Assembly: GCF_007097365.1 (NCBI RefSeq)
Contig: NZ_VJZR01000002.1
Location: 143,464-207,463, forward strand
Direction of reading: 5' to 3'
Source of the DNA: Flavobacterium franklandianum
GTDB lineage: Bacteria; Bacteroidota; Bacteroidia; Flavobacteriales; Flavobacteriaceae
Length of the DNA: 64,000 nt
Positions 17,142-25,680 of this stretch are shown here, piece by piece (position 1 is the stretch's first letter; each line of letters begins with the position of its first letter). The notes beneath the pieces were generated by a model. It did no database searches. It was not told the DNA's origin and saw only the letters and a program-made list of their open reading frames with translations. The position numbers and the translations under genes are program-made.

Positions 17142-19144
17142 GATAATTCTAATATTATAGTTGCGTTTTTATCTAATGTTTGTCCGGCTTGTATGGATTG
17201 TTTTTTTACTTTTCCAACGCCAATAATTTTTACTTTCAATCCAAGATTTCCAAATAATGCCACAGCATCCATTCCTGCCATTCCTTTTGCATTAGGGATT
17301 GTTGACGATTGCTCTTTCTGTGTTTTTGCATAATAAGAGTCATAATCTTTTTCCTGTTTTAATATTTTCTTATTGATGTTATTTATTTCATTTGTCGAAG
17401 GAGCATCTGTAAAGATCTTTTGTGCAATTCTTTTAAAAACTGGGCCTGCAACATCGGCACCATAATAATTGTTATTCGAAGTGTTAGGCTTATGAACCAC
17501 AACAATGCAAGAATATTTGGGACTTTCAGCCGGAAAATAGCCTACGAATGATGAGGCATAATATTTCTCGGAGCCACCATTTTTAGCATAATTTACTGCG
17601 GCTGTTCCAGTTTTTCCTGCCATTGAAAAATCTTTGGAATACAACTTTGCACCGGTTCCTTTTTTGACAACATTCTGTAAAACAGCTTTTAATTTCAAGA
17701 TGGTTTCCGTAGAGCATATTTTAGGATTTAGAACCACTGTGTTGTATTTTTTTATGGTTTTATCCCATTGTCTTATTTCGGAAACAAGTTGTGGTTTGAC
17801 CATTTTTCCGTCATTGGCAACAGCATTATAAAAAGTGAGCGTTTGCAACGGTGTTACCGAAACACCATATCCAAAAGCCATCCAAGGAAGAGAAATATTT
17901 GACCAGTTTTTGTCGCTTGGTTGAGGTATAAATGGTGCGCCTTCGCCTTTGAATTCTAAGCCTAATTTTTTGTTCAGACCAATTGCGTTGATGTGATTTA
18001 CAAATTGACTTGGATTATTTTTGTAATTATTATACACCGCCTGAACCATTACCGTATTGGAAGAAACTTCAAATCCACGTGCTAATGATATTTTTCCATA
18101 TCCTCCTTCGTGTGAATCTCTTACTGATTTTCCGGAATATTTAATAACTCCGCCATAGGTATTGAAAACGGCACTCGTATCTATTTTTTTATCCTCCAAA
18201 AGAATCATTAAATCAACAAGTTTAAAAGTGGAGCCTGGTTCGTGAGACTCGGTGTAAGCATAGTTTGTAGTTTCAAAATAAGTACCATCATTATGCCTTC
18301 CTAAGTTAGAAATAGCTTTTATATTTCCGGTTTTTGTTTCCATAACTACAACGCAGCCATGATCCGCTTGATATAATTCTAATTGTTTTAACAAAGCGTG
18401 GTGTGCAATATCCTGAATGTAAACATCGATTGTAGAGAGTACATCATAACCATCTTGCGGATCTACTTGGTTAACATCACTTATCGGTTTCCATTGTCCT
18501 TTGGCAATTTTTTGTTTTAAAATTTTACCGTCTTTACCATCAAGAAATTTTCTGTACGCCCACTCAATTCCTTTTCCTGTTGCAGTACCGTCAGGATTTT
18601 TTCTTTCGTATCCAATAGTTCTCTCGGCAATTTCGCCAATGGGATGTTCTCTAACGGTTTCTTGTTCTACAATAATTCCCCCTTTGTAAGGGCCTAATTT
18701 AAATAATGGAAATCCCTTTATTTTTACAAACTCGGTATAACTCAAATTCCGAGCTATTAAATAATATCTGTTTTTGTTCGCTCTCGCTTTTCGCAATTCA
18801 TTTAAGTAAAAACCACTTGGTTTCTTCAAAAGGAGTGATATAGAATCGGCCAATGGTTTTACATTTTTCTCGAAAGCTTCTGCTTTTGGTGCTATAGCAT
18901 CAAATCGTATTTCGTAATTTGGAATTGAAGTTGCCAAAAGACTTCCGTCGGCGGAATAAATATTTCCTTTATTGGCAGGAATAACAAAATTCTTTACTGT
19001 TCTGTCTTTAGCTAATTTTCTATAATAATCGCCCTCGACCCATTGAATATTGGTTAATTTTATAGCAATAGCCAATGCCATCATAAAGATGACGAACGCT
19101 ACCAGATATATTCTGTAAGAAATGTTTTTATCTTCTATTGCCAT
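17138..19144 (-). CDS. ftsI: Division penicillin-binding protein FtsI (PBP3) with PASTA
   Basis: A class B transpeptidase that cross-links septal peptidoglycan with FtsW. It has 668 residues. One N-terminal transmembrane segment (about 10-29, IYLVAFVIFMMALAIAIKL), a dimerisation domain with FVIPANKGNIYSADGS, then the transpeptidase domain: SxxK as STFK at 305-308, SSN at 361-363, and KTG in MAGKTGTAAVNY. A single PASTA domain closes the protein (IPNAKGMAGMDAVALF.. to the end). PASTA in the division PBP is usual for Bacteroidota. It overlaps ftsL by ten bases and murE by four. Confidence 0.97.
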   Translation of the reverse strand: MAIEDKNISYRIYLVAFVIFMMALAIAIKLTNIQWVEGDYYRKLAKDRTVKNFVIPANKGNIYSADGSLLATSIPNYEIRFDAIAPKAEAFEKNVKPLADSISLLLKKPSGFYLNELRKARANKNRYYLIARNLSYTEFVKIKGFPLFKLGPYKGGIIVEQETVREHPIGEIAERTIGYERKNPDGTATGKGIEWAYRKFLDGKDGKILKQKIAKGQWKPISDVNQVDPQDGYDVLSTIDVYIQDIAHHALLKQLELYQADHGCVVVMETKTGNIKAISNLGRHNDGTYFETTNYAYTESHEPGSTFKLVDLMILLEDKKIDTSAVFNTYGGVIKYSGKSVRDSHEGGYGKISLARGFEVSSNTVMVQAVYNNYKNNPSQFVNHINAIGLNKKLGLEFKGEGAPFIPQPSDKNWSNISLPWMAFGYGVSVTPLQTLTFYNAVANDGKMVKPQLVSEIRQWDKTIKKYNTVVLNPKICSTETILKLKAVLQNVVKKGTGAKLYSKDFSMAGKTGTAAVNYAKNGGSEKYYASSFVGYFPAESPKYSCIVVVHKPNTSNNNYYGADVAGPVFKRIAQKIFTDAPSTNEINNINKKILKQEKDYDSYYAKTQKEQSSTIPNAKGMAGMDAVALFGNLGLKVKIIGVGKVKKQSIQAGQTLDKNATIILELS

Positions 19145-19485
19145 AATTTTTGAAAGAAATTTTTCTTTTCTACTGTTTTTTTGACTTTTATTTTTGTTGG
19201 TGGTACTGTCGATGGAAAAATTTGTTTTGTTGCCATTTTTTCAGAAACAGTAGATTCCATTTTTAGTTTCATTAATTCCGAACGCCTATCTACAAATTCT
19301 GAACGAAGTTCTTTTACTTGGTTTGTCAGTTCAGCTATTTTAAACACCTTTTGTTCAAAACGCTGTGTGTTTGCAATCATTATTATAGCAAGAACAATCA
19401 AAAAAACGATAAAACGCCAGCTTTTTATAGCATCATCTTCAATAAGAAATCGCGCTTTTAATATATCGTATACTCCAGTTTTCAT
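19135..19485 (-). CDS. ftsL: FtsL-like division protein
   Basis: A 116-residue bitopic membrane protein. It has a cytoplasmic N-terminus of about 25 residues, one transmembrane helix (about 25-40, FIVFLIVLAIIMIA), a coiled-coil-like segment (FEQKVFKIAELTNQVKELRSEF and on to LMKLKMESTV) and a basic tail. Sequence conservation in FtsL is low; the call rests on topology and position between rsmH and ftsI. It starts with ATGA overlapping the rsmH stop and overlaps ftsI by ten bases. Confidence 0.85.
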   Translation of the reverse strand: MKTGVYDILKARFLIEDDAIKSWRFIVFLIVLAIIMIANTQRFEQKVFKIAELTNQVKELRSEFVDRRSELMKLKMESTVSEKMATKQIFPSTVPPTKIKVKKTVEKKNFFQKLWQ

Positions 19486-20378
19486 TTTTTCTCGGCTATT
19501 CTTAATTTGGCACTTCTAGCTCTATTGTTGATTTTTATTTCGGCATTATCTGGAACAATCAGTTTTTCAATGATTTTGAATGGAACCGAATAATTACCAA
19601 AAAAATCGCGTTCTGGTTCCCCTTCAAACATTCCGTTTTTGATGTATCTTTTAACCAGTCTGTCTTCTAATGAATGGTAAGAAATCACGCTTAATCTGCC
19701 ACCTGGATTTAATATTTCTAATGATTGTTCCAGAAATTCTTTTAAAACATCCATTTCCTGATTGACTTCAATTCGTATGGCTTGATAAATTTGTGCCAAC
19801 ACTTTATTTCGAACTTTTTCAGGTAAATATTTTGCCAATATGTCTTTTAGTTCATCTGTAGTGTTTATGGGTTGATATTCCCTAGCCTCTATAATAGTTT
19901 TTGCCAATGCAGGAGCATTTTTCAATTCTCCATAATCCAAAAACACTCTTCTTAGGTTGGCATCATCATATTCATTGACCACTCTAAAGGCATTCAAATC
20001 ATTTTTTTGACTCATTCTCATATCTAATTCGGCATCAAAACGAGTCGAAAAGCCTCTTTCAGCAACGTCAAATTGATGAGAGGAGACGCCTAAATCAGCC
20101 AAAATCCCATCGACACTTTTCACGCCATAAAAACGTAAAAACCTTTTTATAAATCTGAAATTTTCATTGATTAGTGTAAATCTATCGTCACGCAAAGCAT
20201 TAGCTAATGCATCTTCATCTTGATCAAAAGCAAACAATTTACCGTTTGGTCCTAATCGACTCAAAATTTCTCTTGAATGCCCGCCACCGCCAAAAGTCAC
20301 GTCAACGTAGATTCCGTCGGGTTTTATGTTCAAACCATCTACCGATGTTTGAAGCAAAACTGGATTATGATATTCCAT
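19482..20378 (-). CDS. rsmH: 16S rRNA m4C1402 methyltransferase RsmH
   Basis: RsmH (MraW) N4-methylates C1402 in 16S rRNA near the ribosomal P site. It has 298 residues. The start YHNPVLLQTSVDGL, the SAM motif VDVTFGGGGHS, DGILADLGVSSHQFD, RGFSTRFDAELDMRM and SYHSLEDRLVKRY are all family hallmarks. The gene overlaps mraZ by 14 bases and ftsL by four, the usual order. Confidence 0.98.
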   Translation of the reverse strand: MEYHNPVLLQTSVDGLNIKPDGIYVDVTFGGGGHSREILSRLGPNGKLFAFDQDEDALANALRDDRFTLINENFRFIKRFLRFYGVKSVDGILADLGVSSHQFDVAERGFSTRFDAELDMRMSQKNDLNAFRVVNEYDDANLRRVFLDYGELKNAPALAKTIIEAREYQPINTTDELKDILAKYLPEKVRNKVLAQIYQAIRIEVNQEMDVLKEFLEQSLEILNPGGRLSVISYHSLEDRLVKRYIKNGMFEGEPERDFFGNYSVPFKIIEKLIVPDNAEIKINNRARSAKLRIAEKK

Positions 20379-20835
20379 TGTCGTTATTTGTATTTCCCAT
20401 TACTTCTTCGGCTAAATCTGCAAAATCCACATCTTCACCGTTAATCGATTTTTCGTATAAATCTTTATCCCAAATCTCTACAATATTCACTGCTGATGAG
20501 AAAACAACTTCTTTCGAAATATTGGCAAAAATCACCAAATCTTTTGGCACCAATAATCTTCCTAAAGCATCGATTTCAACCACTTTTACACCAGCTGTAA
20601 ATCGGCGAATGAAGTCATTGTTTTTCTTGACAAATCGGTTGAGTTTATTGATTTTTTGCATCATCAAATCCCATTCTTCCATTGGATACAATTCTAAACA
20701 GGGTTGAAATACGGAACGCTTCAAAACAAAGCCGTTTAAAAGTGACGAAGTCAACTGCTTTTTCAAAGGCGCAGGCAGAAGCAGCCTTCCTTTGGCATCG
20801 ACTTTACATTCATAAGTTCCGACAATTGTATTCAA
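20365..20835 (-). CDS. mraZ: MraZ transcriptional regulator
   Basis: MraZ is a ring-forming DNA-binding protein with two SpoVT-AbrB-like domains that controls the dcw operon, including itself. It has 156 residues. The two family signatures are visible: CKVDAKGRLLLPAPLK near the start and EIDALGRLLVPKDLV in the second half. The start is TTG at 20835, read as NTIVGTYECK; there is no in-frame ATG between the promoter and this point. Directly upstream are three GTGG boxes with a 10-bp period, the layout expected for a MraZ operator. Confidence 0.96.
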   Translation of the reverse strand: MNTIVGTYECKVDAKGRLLLPAPLKKQLTSSLLNGFVLKRSVFQPCLELYPMEEWDLMMQKINKLNRFVKKNNDFIRRFTAGVKVVEIDALGRLLVPKDLVIFANISKEVVFSSAVNIVEIWDKDLYEKSINGEDVDFADLAEEVMGNTNNDNGIS

Positions 20836-20860
20836 GATAAAATTTTTAATTGATGTAGAG

Positions 20861-20868
20861 CAAAAATA
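20861..20868 (-). promoter_or_regulatory. -7 box of the mraZ promoter
   Basis: On the minus strand TATTTTTG fits TAnnTTTG, placing the transcription start near 20853-20856, about 20 bases before the TTG start of mraZ. The -33 region falls inside the GTGG-box array. Confidence 0.6.
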
Positions 20869-20880
20869 TAAAAATTATTA

Positions 20881-20925
20881 CCACAATTTACCACAATACC
20901 CCACTTTGTTAATAAGTTTTACCAC
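20881..20925 (-). promoter_or_regulatory. Predicted MraZ operator (GTGG direct repeats)
   Basis: CCAC (GTGG on the coding strand) begins at 20881, 20891 and 20901, an exact 10-bp period, with a fourth at 20922. On the minus strand the units read GTGGGGTATT, GTGGTAAATT and GTGGTAATAA. In E. coli and Mycoplasma MraZ binds about three direct repeats of this kind, spaced one helical turn apart, in front of its own gene. The array covers the expected -33 region, consistent with repression. Confidence 0.75.
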
Positions 20926-21169
20926 TTTCCAATAAAAACGACTAGTTTTGAGTGGATCAGGGTATTAGCTGTTTTTTAATACCGTGTTAAGAACCATTGA
21001 ATTTTAGAAACGATTCTACAGGAAAAATTTAAAAACATTGTTTTTCAAACTGTAATTGGAATGAATTAAAAACGAAAAATAGTAGAGCCAAAATCGATAG
21101 CTTTTTTACAAATTAAGATTATAATGCATAAAATTTGATTTTAAGAATTTTTTTTAATTTATTAAAACC

Positions 21170-21177
21170 TATCTTTG
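21170..21177 (+). promoter_or_regulatory. -7 box for the alpha/beta hydrolase
   Basis: TATCTTTG fits TAnnTTTG and lies 28 bases before the ATG at 21206. No clear TTTG -33 element is seen. Confidence 0.5.
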
Positions 21178-21205
21178 TTGCAATTGAAAATTCGCTATAT
21201 AAAGT

Positions 21206-21979
21206 ATGGAAAAATACTATAAAAAAGAAGGCAAATACAGCTATTATGAAGCTGGTGAAGGAACTCCAATTGTTGTATTGCATGGTTTAATGGGAGGTTT
21301 GAGTAATTTTGATGCTGTCGCCAGTCATTTTTCTGAAAAAGGGTACAAAATAGTGATACCCGATTTGCCGATTTACACTCAGAGTATTTTGAAAACTAAT
21401 GTTAAAGCATTTGCAAGATATGTGAAGGATTTCATCACTTACAAAGGATTTGATAGAGTAATTTTGTTGGGAAATTCATTAGGAGGTCACATCGCTTTAT
21501 ACCATACTAAGATGTATCCTGAAAAAGTAGCTGGCCTTGTATTAACAGGAAGTTCAGGACTTTATGAAAGTGCTATGGGTGATAGTTATCCTAAAAGAGG
21601 CGATTATGAATACATAAAAAAGAAAGCACAAGATGTTTTTTATGATCCAAAAATGGCTACCAAGGAACTAGTAGACGAAGTATTTGCTTCTGTAAACGAT
21701 AGAATAAAACTGATAAAAACGTTGACTATCGCTAAAAGTGCTATACGGCATAATATGGCGAAAGATTTGCCAAAAATGCATGTTCAAACTTGCCTGATTT
21801 GGGGAAGAAATGACCTTGTAACGCCACCTTCTGTTGCCGAAGAATTTAATGAATTATTGCCAAATGCGTCATTATATTGGATTGACAAATGTGGTCATGC
21901 AGCAATGATGGAAAGTCCAGATGAGTTTAATCGTTTGCTTGAAGACTGGCTTTCTCATACTCATTTAAAAGCACACTAA
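21206..21979 (+). CDS. Alpha/beta-fold hydrolase
   Basis: A 257-residue cytosolic serine hydrolase of unknown substrate. It has the oxyanion region VLHGLMGG, the nucleophile elbow GNSLGGH with the catalytic Ser near residue 94, the acid Asp in LIWGRNDLVTPP and His in CGHAAMMESPDEF, so the triad is complete. No signal peptide. It lies 13 bases before engB and probably shares its transcript. Esterase, lipase or C-C hydrolase activity cannot be told apart here. Confidence 0.92.
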   Translation: MEKYYKKEGKYSYYEAGEGTPIVVLHGLMGGLSNFDAVASHFSEKGYKIVIPDLPIYTQSILKTNVKAFARYVKDFITYKGFDRVILLGNSLGGHIALYHTKMYPEKVAGLVLTGSSGLYESAMGDSYPKRGDYEYIKKKAQDVFYDPKMATKELVDEVFASVNDRIKLIKTLTIAKSAIRHNMAKDLPKMHVQTCLIWGRNDLVTPPSVAEEFNELLPNASLYWIDKCGHAAMMESPDEFNRLLEDWLSHTHLKAH

Positions 21980-21992
21980 GTTCTAAATACTT

Positions 21993-22613
21993 ATGAAAAT
22001 TAACACAGCCGAATTTATTGTAAGCAACTCAGAAGTAGACAAATGTCCGAAAGACTTCTTGCCAGAATATGCTTTTATAGGCCGATCTAATGTTGGAAAA
22101 TCATCATTGATTAATATGTTGACCAATCATAAAAATTTGGCCAAAACATCAGGAAGACCAGGAAAAACTCAGTTGATAAATCATTTCAAAATCAATAACA
22201 ATTGGTTTTTAGTCGATTTGCCAGGTTATGGTTATGCCAAAGTTTCAAAGAAAACAAAATCGGTTTTTCAACAGTTTATCACTGATTATTTTGAAACACG
22301 AGAACAACTCGTTTGTGCTTTTGTTCTAATTGACATTCGCCACGAAGCACAAAATATCGACATCGAATTTATGGCGTATATGGGCGAAAGTGAAATTCCG
22401 TTTTGTATTGTTTTTACCAAAGCCGATAAAATTAGCAAAGTGAAAATAGATTCCCATATTGCAGCATACAAAAAGAAAATGTTTGCGAACAACTGGGCCG
22501 AAATGCCTCAGTATTTTGTGACTTCTGCAACAGAATCTACGGGAAAAGAAGATGTTTTAAATTACATCGAAGAAGTAAATCAGGAAGTTTTCAAGAACAA
22601 TAGTGAGTTTTAA
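21993..22613 (+). CDS. engB: Ribosome biogenesis GTPase EngB (YsxC/YihA)
   Basis: An essential small GTPase for late assembly of the large ribosomal subunit. It has 206 residues. G1 GRSNVGKSSLIN, the switch region SGRPGKTQLIN, G3 DLPGYGYA and G4 FTKADK are all present, with the G5 region TSATESTGKEDV. The N-terminus AEFIVSNSEVDKCP is typical. It is the second gene of a unit with the hydrolase and ends at a bidirectional terminator. Confidence 0.97.
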   Translation: MKINTAEFIVSNSEVDKCPKDFLPEYAFIGRSNVGKSSLINMLTNHKNLAKTSGRPGKTQLINHFKINNNWFLVDLPGYGYAKVSKKTKSVFQQFITDYFETREQLVCAFVLIDIRHEAQNIDIEFMAYMGESEIPFCIVFTKADKISKVKIDSHIAAYKKKMFANNWAEMPQYFVTSATESTGKEDVLNYIEEVNQEVFKNNSEF

Positions 22614-22625
22614 AAACATATAATT

Positions 22626-22676
22626 AAAAAGGGATAAAAAATGCAGAACTAATTCTATATTTTATCCCTTTTTTTG
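22626..22676. terminator. Bidirectional terminator, engB / GH9
   Basis: AAAAAGGGATAAAA (22626-22639) pairs with TTTTATCCCTTTTT (22660-22673). A and T runs at the arms serve both the rightward engB and the leftward glycosidase gene. Confidence 0.8.
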
Positions 22677-22682
22677 TAAAAT

Positions 22683-25136
22683 TTATTTTCCAAAATGTTT
22701 TTGTACCGCCAACACTAAAAACATAAAATCCGTAGAGCCGCCTCCCATAACATATTCTGTTTGTTGCCAAAAGTAAGGCCATTTTTTAAGCTCAGGCAAG
22801 TTAGGTCTAATTAGTGCTGTGCCAGAAGTTACTCCTCCTGGAATGTACGACCAATCTGCACGATTCATACCATAAGCTACTAACAATGAATTTGATCCAA
22901 TTCCCGAAGCAAAAGAGGCTGTATTATTGCCCGGATGAACTCCAAGTATAAAATTCAAAGCATTACTATACACTTCATAATTAGCATACTCCGGCCAAGA
23001 TTTCGAAAAATAATATTGTTCAACTCCAAATTCTTGCAAAGTCCAACCTGCTCCCCAAATATTGGGTTTATAAGGAACTCCATAAGGAGAATCAGTAAGC
23101 GAATTATTTTTAGTTTTGTCACTCCATTTTTTAGCCTCAGAATTTAATTTATTAAGGAAAGATTTATCACTAATAAGATGTTTCATCCTACCGACTTTCC
23201 AGCCTAAATTTTCGAAATTTTTTAATACTTCTGCTTGTGAATTGACGATTTCTTTAGTATAAATTGCTTCGTTTGTTGCCAATGCCAATTCAACTAGCAA
23301 TGTTACTTTGCTGTCTATTCTTTTTGATTTCAAAAAAGAAGTTTGATAAAGGGCTTTTGCTGTTTCTAAACATTCTGTTGCTAATTTTGGGTTCTTCACT
23401 TTTAAAACACGGTAAGAAGCGGCAAGTCCCGCAGCTACATACAACTCCCGATCAGGATTATCTTCCGTAAAAACCCATCGATCATCATCTTTTGCACTTG
23501 GATTTGGATTCCAAAGACCATCTGTAACTCCTCCAAAATCACCAAGAAGCACATATTGTTTCAAACTGTTTGTAATTATCCCTCTATATAAGCGACCCAT
23601 AGAACGATATCCTGCCAAAATTGAAGCAAGCCCATGTTCCATTTGCTGTAAGGCATCCGATTTTCCGTCTGGTTGGTGAATTTCAACTATTTTTTTATCA
23701 TAATCAATACTTGTTGCATCATAGGACTCTATGTTAAATTCCTCTAACATTAGTGCGAGATTCCAAACCGTGCCAATTTGAGATTCTACCCTTAAATCAT
23801 CATCACCAGCATCATGCCACCCGCCTTGATTTAAATCGGGAACAATTTCATGAGATTTAAATTTTGTTAGTGTTGATGGCCCTTGAACATAACCATCAAA
23901 ATGATTGATATTTGTGGGTGCCATTTGAGCATCATCTAAATGACAGAAATCATGCCAAATTCTGTATTTTTCATTCACTCTAACGTGACACATTTGTACA
24001 GGCAAGAAATATTCTAGAATAGGTTGCCAAACATTTCTGTCATATAATTTTTTACTTATTTGGAAAGGGGATGTTTCATTTCCTCTATAACTTAGCGTGT
24101 ACATTCCTTCCTCTTTTATTTCAGAAAAGTCTATTTGGTAATAGTTATATCTTAAAAAGTCTCCCCATTTTTTAGGTTTTATGGTTTTGATGTTTTTTTT
24201 ACCAAGCGCATCGTGTTTTATCAAAATCACTTCTGATGGTTCTTCATCATTGGGATCATTTTCTAAAATAGCGACTTTAGATTGTGTTGGATAATAGCCA
24301 ACTTGTGAAACCTGAACTACAGGTTTGTATGTCCAATTTGGAATTACATTTGGAGAAACTACAATATCTACAACTCTTTTTCCGGATGTTGAAGAAATTG
24401 GAGCACGGATAATAAACCAACCGTTGTTATGATTGATTCGTCCATCCCACAAAGCAATATCCTCTAAATTAGATTCAATAGTCACTCTTGATAAATCGCT
24501 TTCGGGAGCAATTGTGATTTTTTTCCCTTTACATAGTGGCGTTCCCAGATTTTGACCATCAATTTGGGCTTCAAGAGGTCCGTAGGGAGAATGAGTGAAA
24601 ATTCCAAAATTCCCATCACATAAGTAAGATTTACCGAATAAATCACCTGGAAATAACTCGATATTAAAACCAATTTTTCCTAGCCATTTTATATCAACAT
24701 CATTTTCTAAATCTACTGTAATACGAAAATTATTGCCTTCAGTAGGTGTTACGTTTACTTTGTATTTTAAATTCAAATCGGGATAGTCTATCGGGTTAAA
24801 ACCAATATGATTTTTAGTTTCATCTGGGTAAGATAATGATTGAGAAATAGTTTGTGTTGCAATATCTATTTTTTTTTCTACCTCTTTTGGCACAGGAGAC
24901 CATTGACCTGGTGAAATTTCTAAACGCAAATCTCCATTAGCCATAACACGCTCTCCGTGCTGAATCATTGTAACTCCAGTTTGATGACCGTCGGGATATA
25001 TATCATCAAAGACCGTTACATCAATTCCTCTAGCAGAAAAATAACCTTTAGGATGAAGTTTCAGATTTTGAGCGTCAACCTTTATTTGTGACATTAATAA
25101 TAGTGTCACAAGAATAAAACCAATTAATTTTTTCAT
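22683..25136 (-). CDS. Glycoside hydrolase family 9 (endoglucanase-like)
   Basis: An 817-residue exported glycosidase. A signal peptide (MKKLIGFILVTLLLMSQIKVDAQ) is followed by about 260 residues of beta-rich sequence without an assigned family, an N-terminal Ig-like CelD_N domain beginning PVVQVSQVGYYPTQSKVAI, and an (alpha/alpha)6 catalytic region. GGWHDAGDDDLR carries the catalytic base Asp pair; YFWQQTEYVMGGGS near the C-terminus supplies a candidate proton-donor Glu. No T9SS C-terminal signal is seen. GH9 enzymes cleave beta-1,4-glucans or chitooligosaccharides; the substrate is not clear. It stands alone, without SusC/SusD genes or a second glycosidase, so it is not in a polysaccharide utilisation locus here. 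Confidence 0.88.
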   Translation of the reverse strand: MKKLIGFILVTLLLMSQIKVDAQNLKLHPKGYFSARGIDVTVFDDIYPDGHQTGVTMIQHGERVMANGDLRLEISPGQWSPVPKEVEKKIDIATQTISQSLSYPDETKNHIGFNPIDYPDLNLKYKVNVTPTEGNNFRITVDLENDVDIKWLGKIGFNIELFPGDLFGKSYLCDGNFGIFTHSPYGPLEAQIDGQNLGTPLCKGKKITIAPESDLSRVTIESNLEDIALWDGRINHNNGWFIIRAPISSTSGKRVVDIVVSPNVIPNWTYKPVVQVSQVGYYPTQSKVAILENDPNDEEPSEVILIKHDALGKKNIKTIKPKKWGDFLRYNYYQIDFSEIKEEGMYTLSYRGNETSPFQISKKLYDRNVWQPILEYFLPVQMCHVRVNEKYRIWHDFCHLDDAQMAPTNINHFDGYVQGPSTLTKFKSHEIVPDLNQGGWHDAGDDDLRVESQIGTVWNLALMLEEFNIESYDATSIDYDKKIVEIHQPDGKSDALQQMEHGLASILAGYRSMGRLYRGIITNSLKQYVLLGDFGGVTDGLWNPNPSAKDDDRWVFTEDNPDRELYVAAGLAASYRVLKVKNPKLATECLETAKALYQTSFLKSKRIDSKVTLLVELALATNEAIYTKEIVNSQAEVLKNFENLGWKVGRMKHLISDKSFLNKLNSEAKKWSDKTKNNSLTDSPYGVPYKPNIWGAGWTLQEFGVEQYYFSKSWPEYANYEVYSNALNFILGVHPGNNTASFASGIGSNSLLVAYGMNRADWSYIPGGVTSGTALIRPNLPELKKWPYFWQQTEYVMGGGSTDFMFLVLAVQKHFGK

Positions 25137-25251
25137 AAAGTATTTTAAAAGAATAAGCTAATATAAATTAAATAGTTGGAAATTAATTTAGATTGTAAAA
25201 AAATTACAAAAAATTATAATAACCCATTTTAAAATAAGCAATACAAAATTT

Positions 25252-25298
25252 TATAAAAAATCCCAAATCCCAATATTTAAAATTGGAATTTGAGATTT
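25252..25298 (-). terminator. gldBC operon terminator
   Basis: A long hairpin with arms built of AAATC, CAAAT and CCAAT (25258-25274) and their complements (25282-25298), with mismatches at two matched positions. On the minus strand it runs into a T-tract (25260-25255). Confidence 0.75.
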
Positions 25299-25317
25299 CT
25301 CATTTTTGGTGATTTTT

Positions 25318-25680
25318 CTATTTTTTCAATTCTAATTTCTCTGCAAAATAATCGCAAAAATCTTGCATTGTTGCCGACATTTTTTCGTCGCCTGTAGCTC
25401 TTTGAAAAGTTTCAGTCATCGAAAGCAAGGTTTGGTGAAAAAAGATTTTCATTTCATCCATAGACATATCTTTTGTCCACAATTCGATGCATTTTGTTGA
25501 TTTTTCGTCACTGTTCCAAACCGAAAGCATAAAGGCTTTTGCTTCTTCTAGTTCAACACCTCCTTCAACTGCAGCCCATGATAATTTTTCAGGAATTCGG
25601 TTTTCGTCTAATTGGATGTTTATTTTAATTTGTGATGCCCGTTCGCTATTGCTCGGGTCGGGTGTATTATTATTCGCCAT
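25318..25680 (-). CDS. gldC: Gliding motility protein GldC
   Basis: GldC is a small cytoplasmic protein needed for efficient gliding in Flavobacterium, where it is made with GldB. From the ATG at 25680 it has 120 residues: ENRIPEKLSW, GGVELEEAKAFMLSVWNSDE, LWTKDMSMDEMKIFFHQTL and a C-terminal DFCDYFAEKLELKK are typical. The N-terminus carries an extra-looking stretch PDPSNSERAS, which is the in-frame translation of the short dispersed repeat at 25637-25659. A longer frame open upstream to 25725 lies inside gldB and is rejected. It overlaps gldB by 11 bases. Confidence 0.95.
   Translation of the reverse strand: MANNNTPDPSNSERASQIKINIQLDENRIPEKLSWAAVEGGVELEEAKAFMLSVWNSDEKSTKCIELWTKDMSMDEMKIFFHQTLLSMTETFQRATGDEKMSATMQDFCDYFAEKLELKK
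25637..25659 (+). repeat. Short dispersed repeat, copy 3, inside gldC
   Basis: GCCCGTTCGCTATTGCTCGG followed by GTC lies wholly within the gldC coding sequence. On the coding strand it reads in frame as P-S-N-S-E-R-A, near residues 9-15 of GldC. It is the clearest coding copy of the family. Confidence 0.65.

Larger units (their letters stand above)
20836..21205. other. Divergent control region, mraZ / hydrolase
   Basis: This 370-base gap without a gene holds the leftward mraZ promoter and operator (20861-20925) and a rightward -7 box at 21170. Between about 20930 and 21165 the DNA is AT-rich, with no ORF, RNA gene or clear structure that I can support. Confidence 0.6.
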
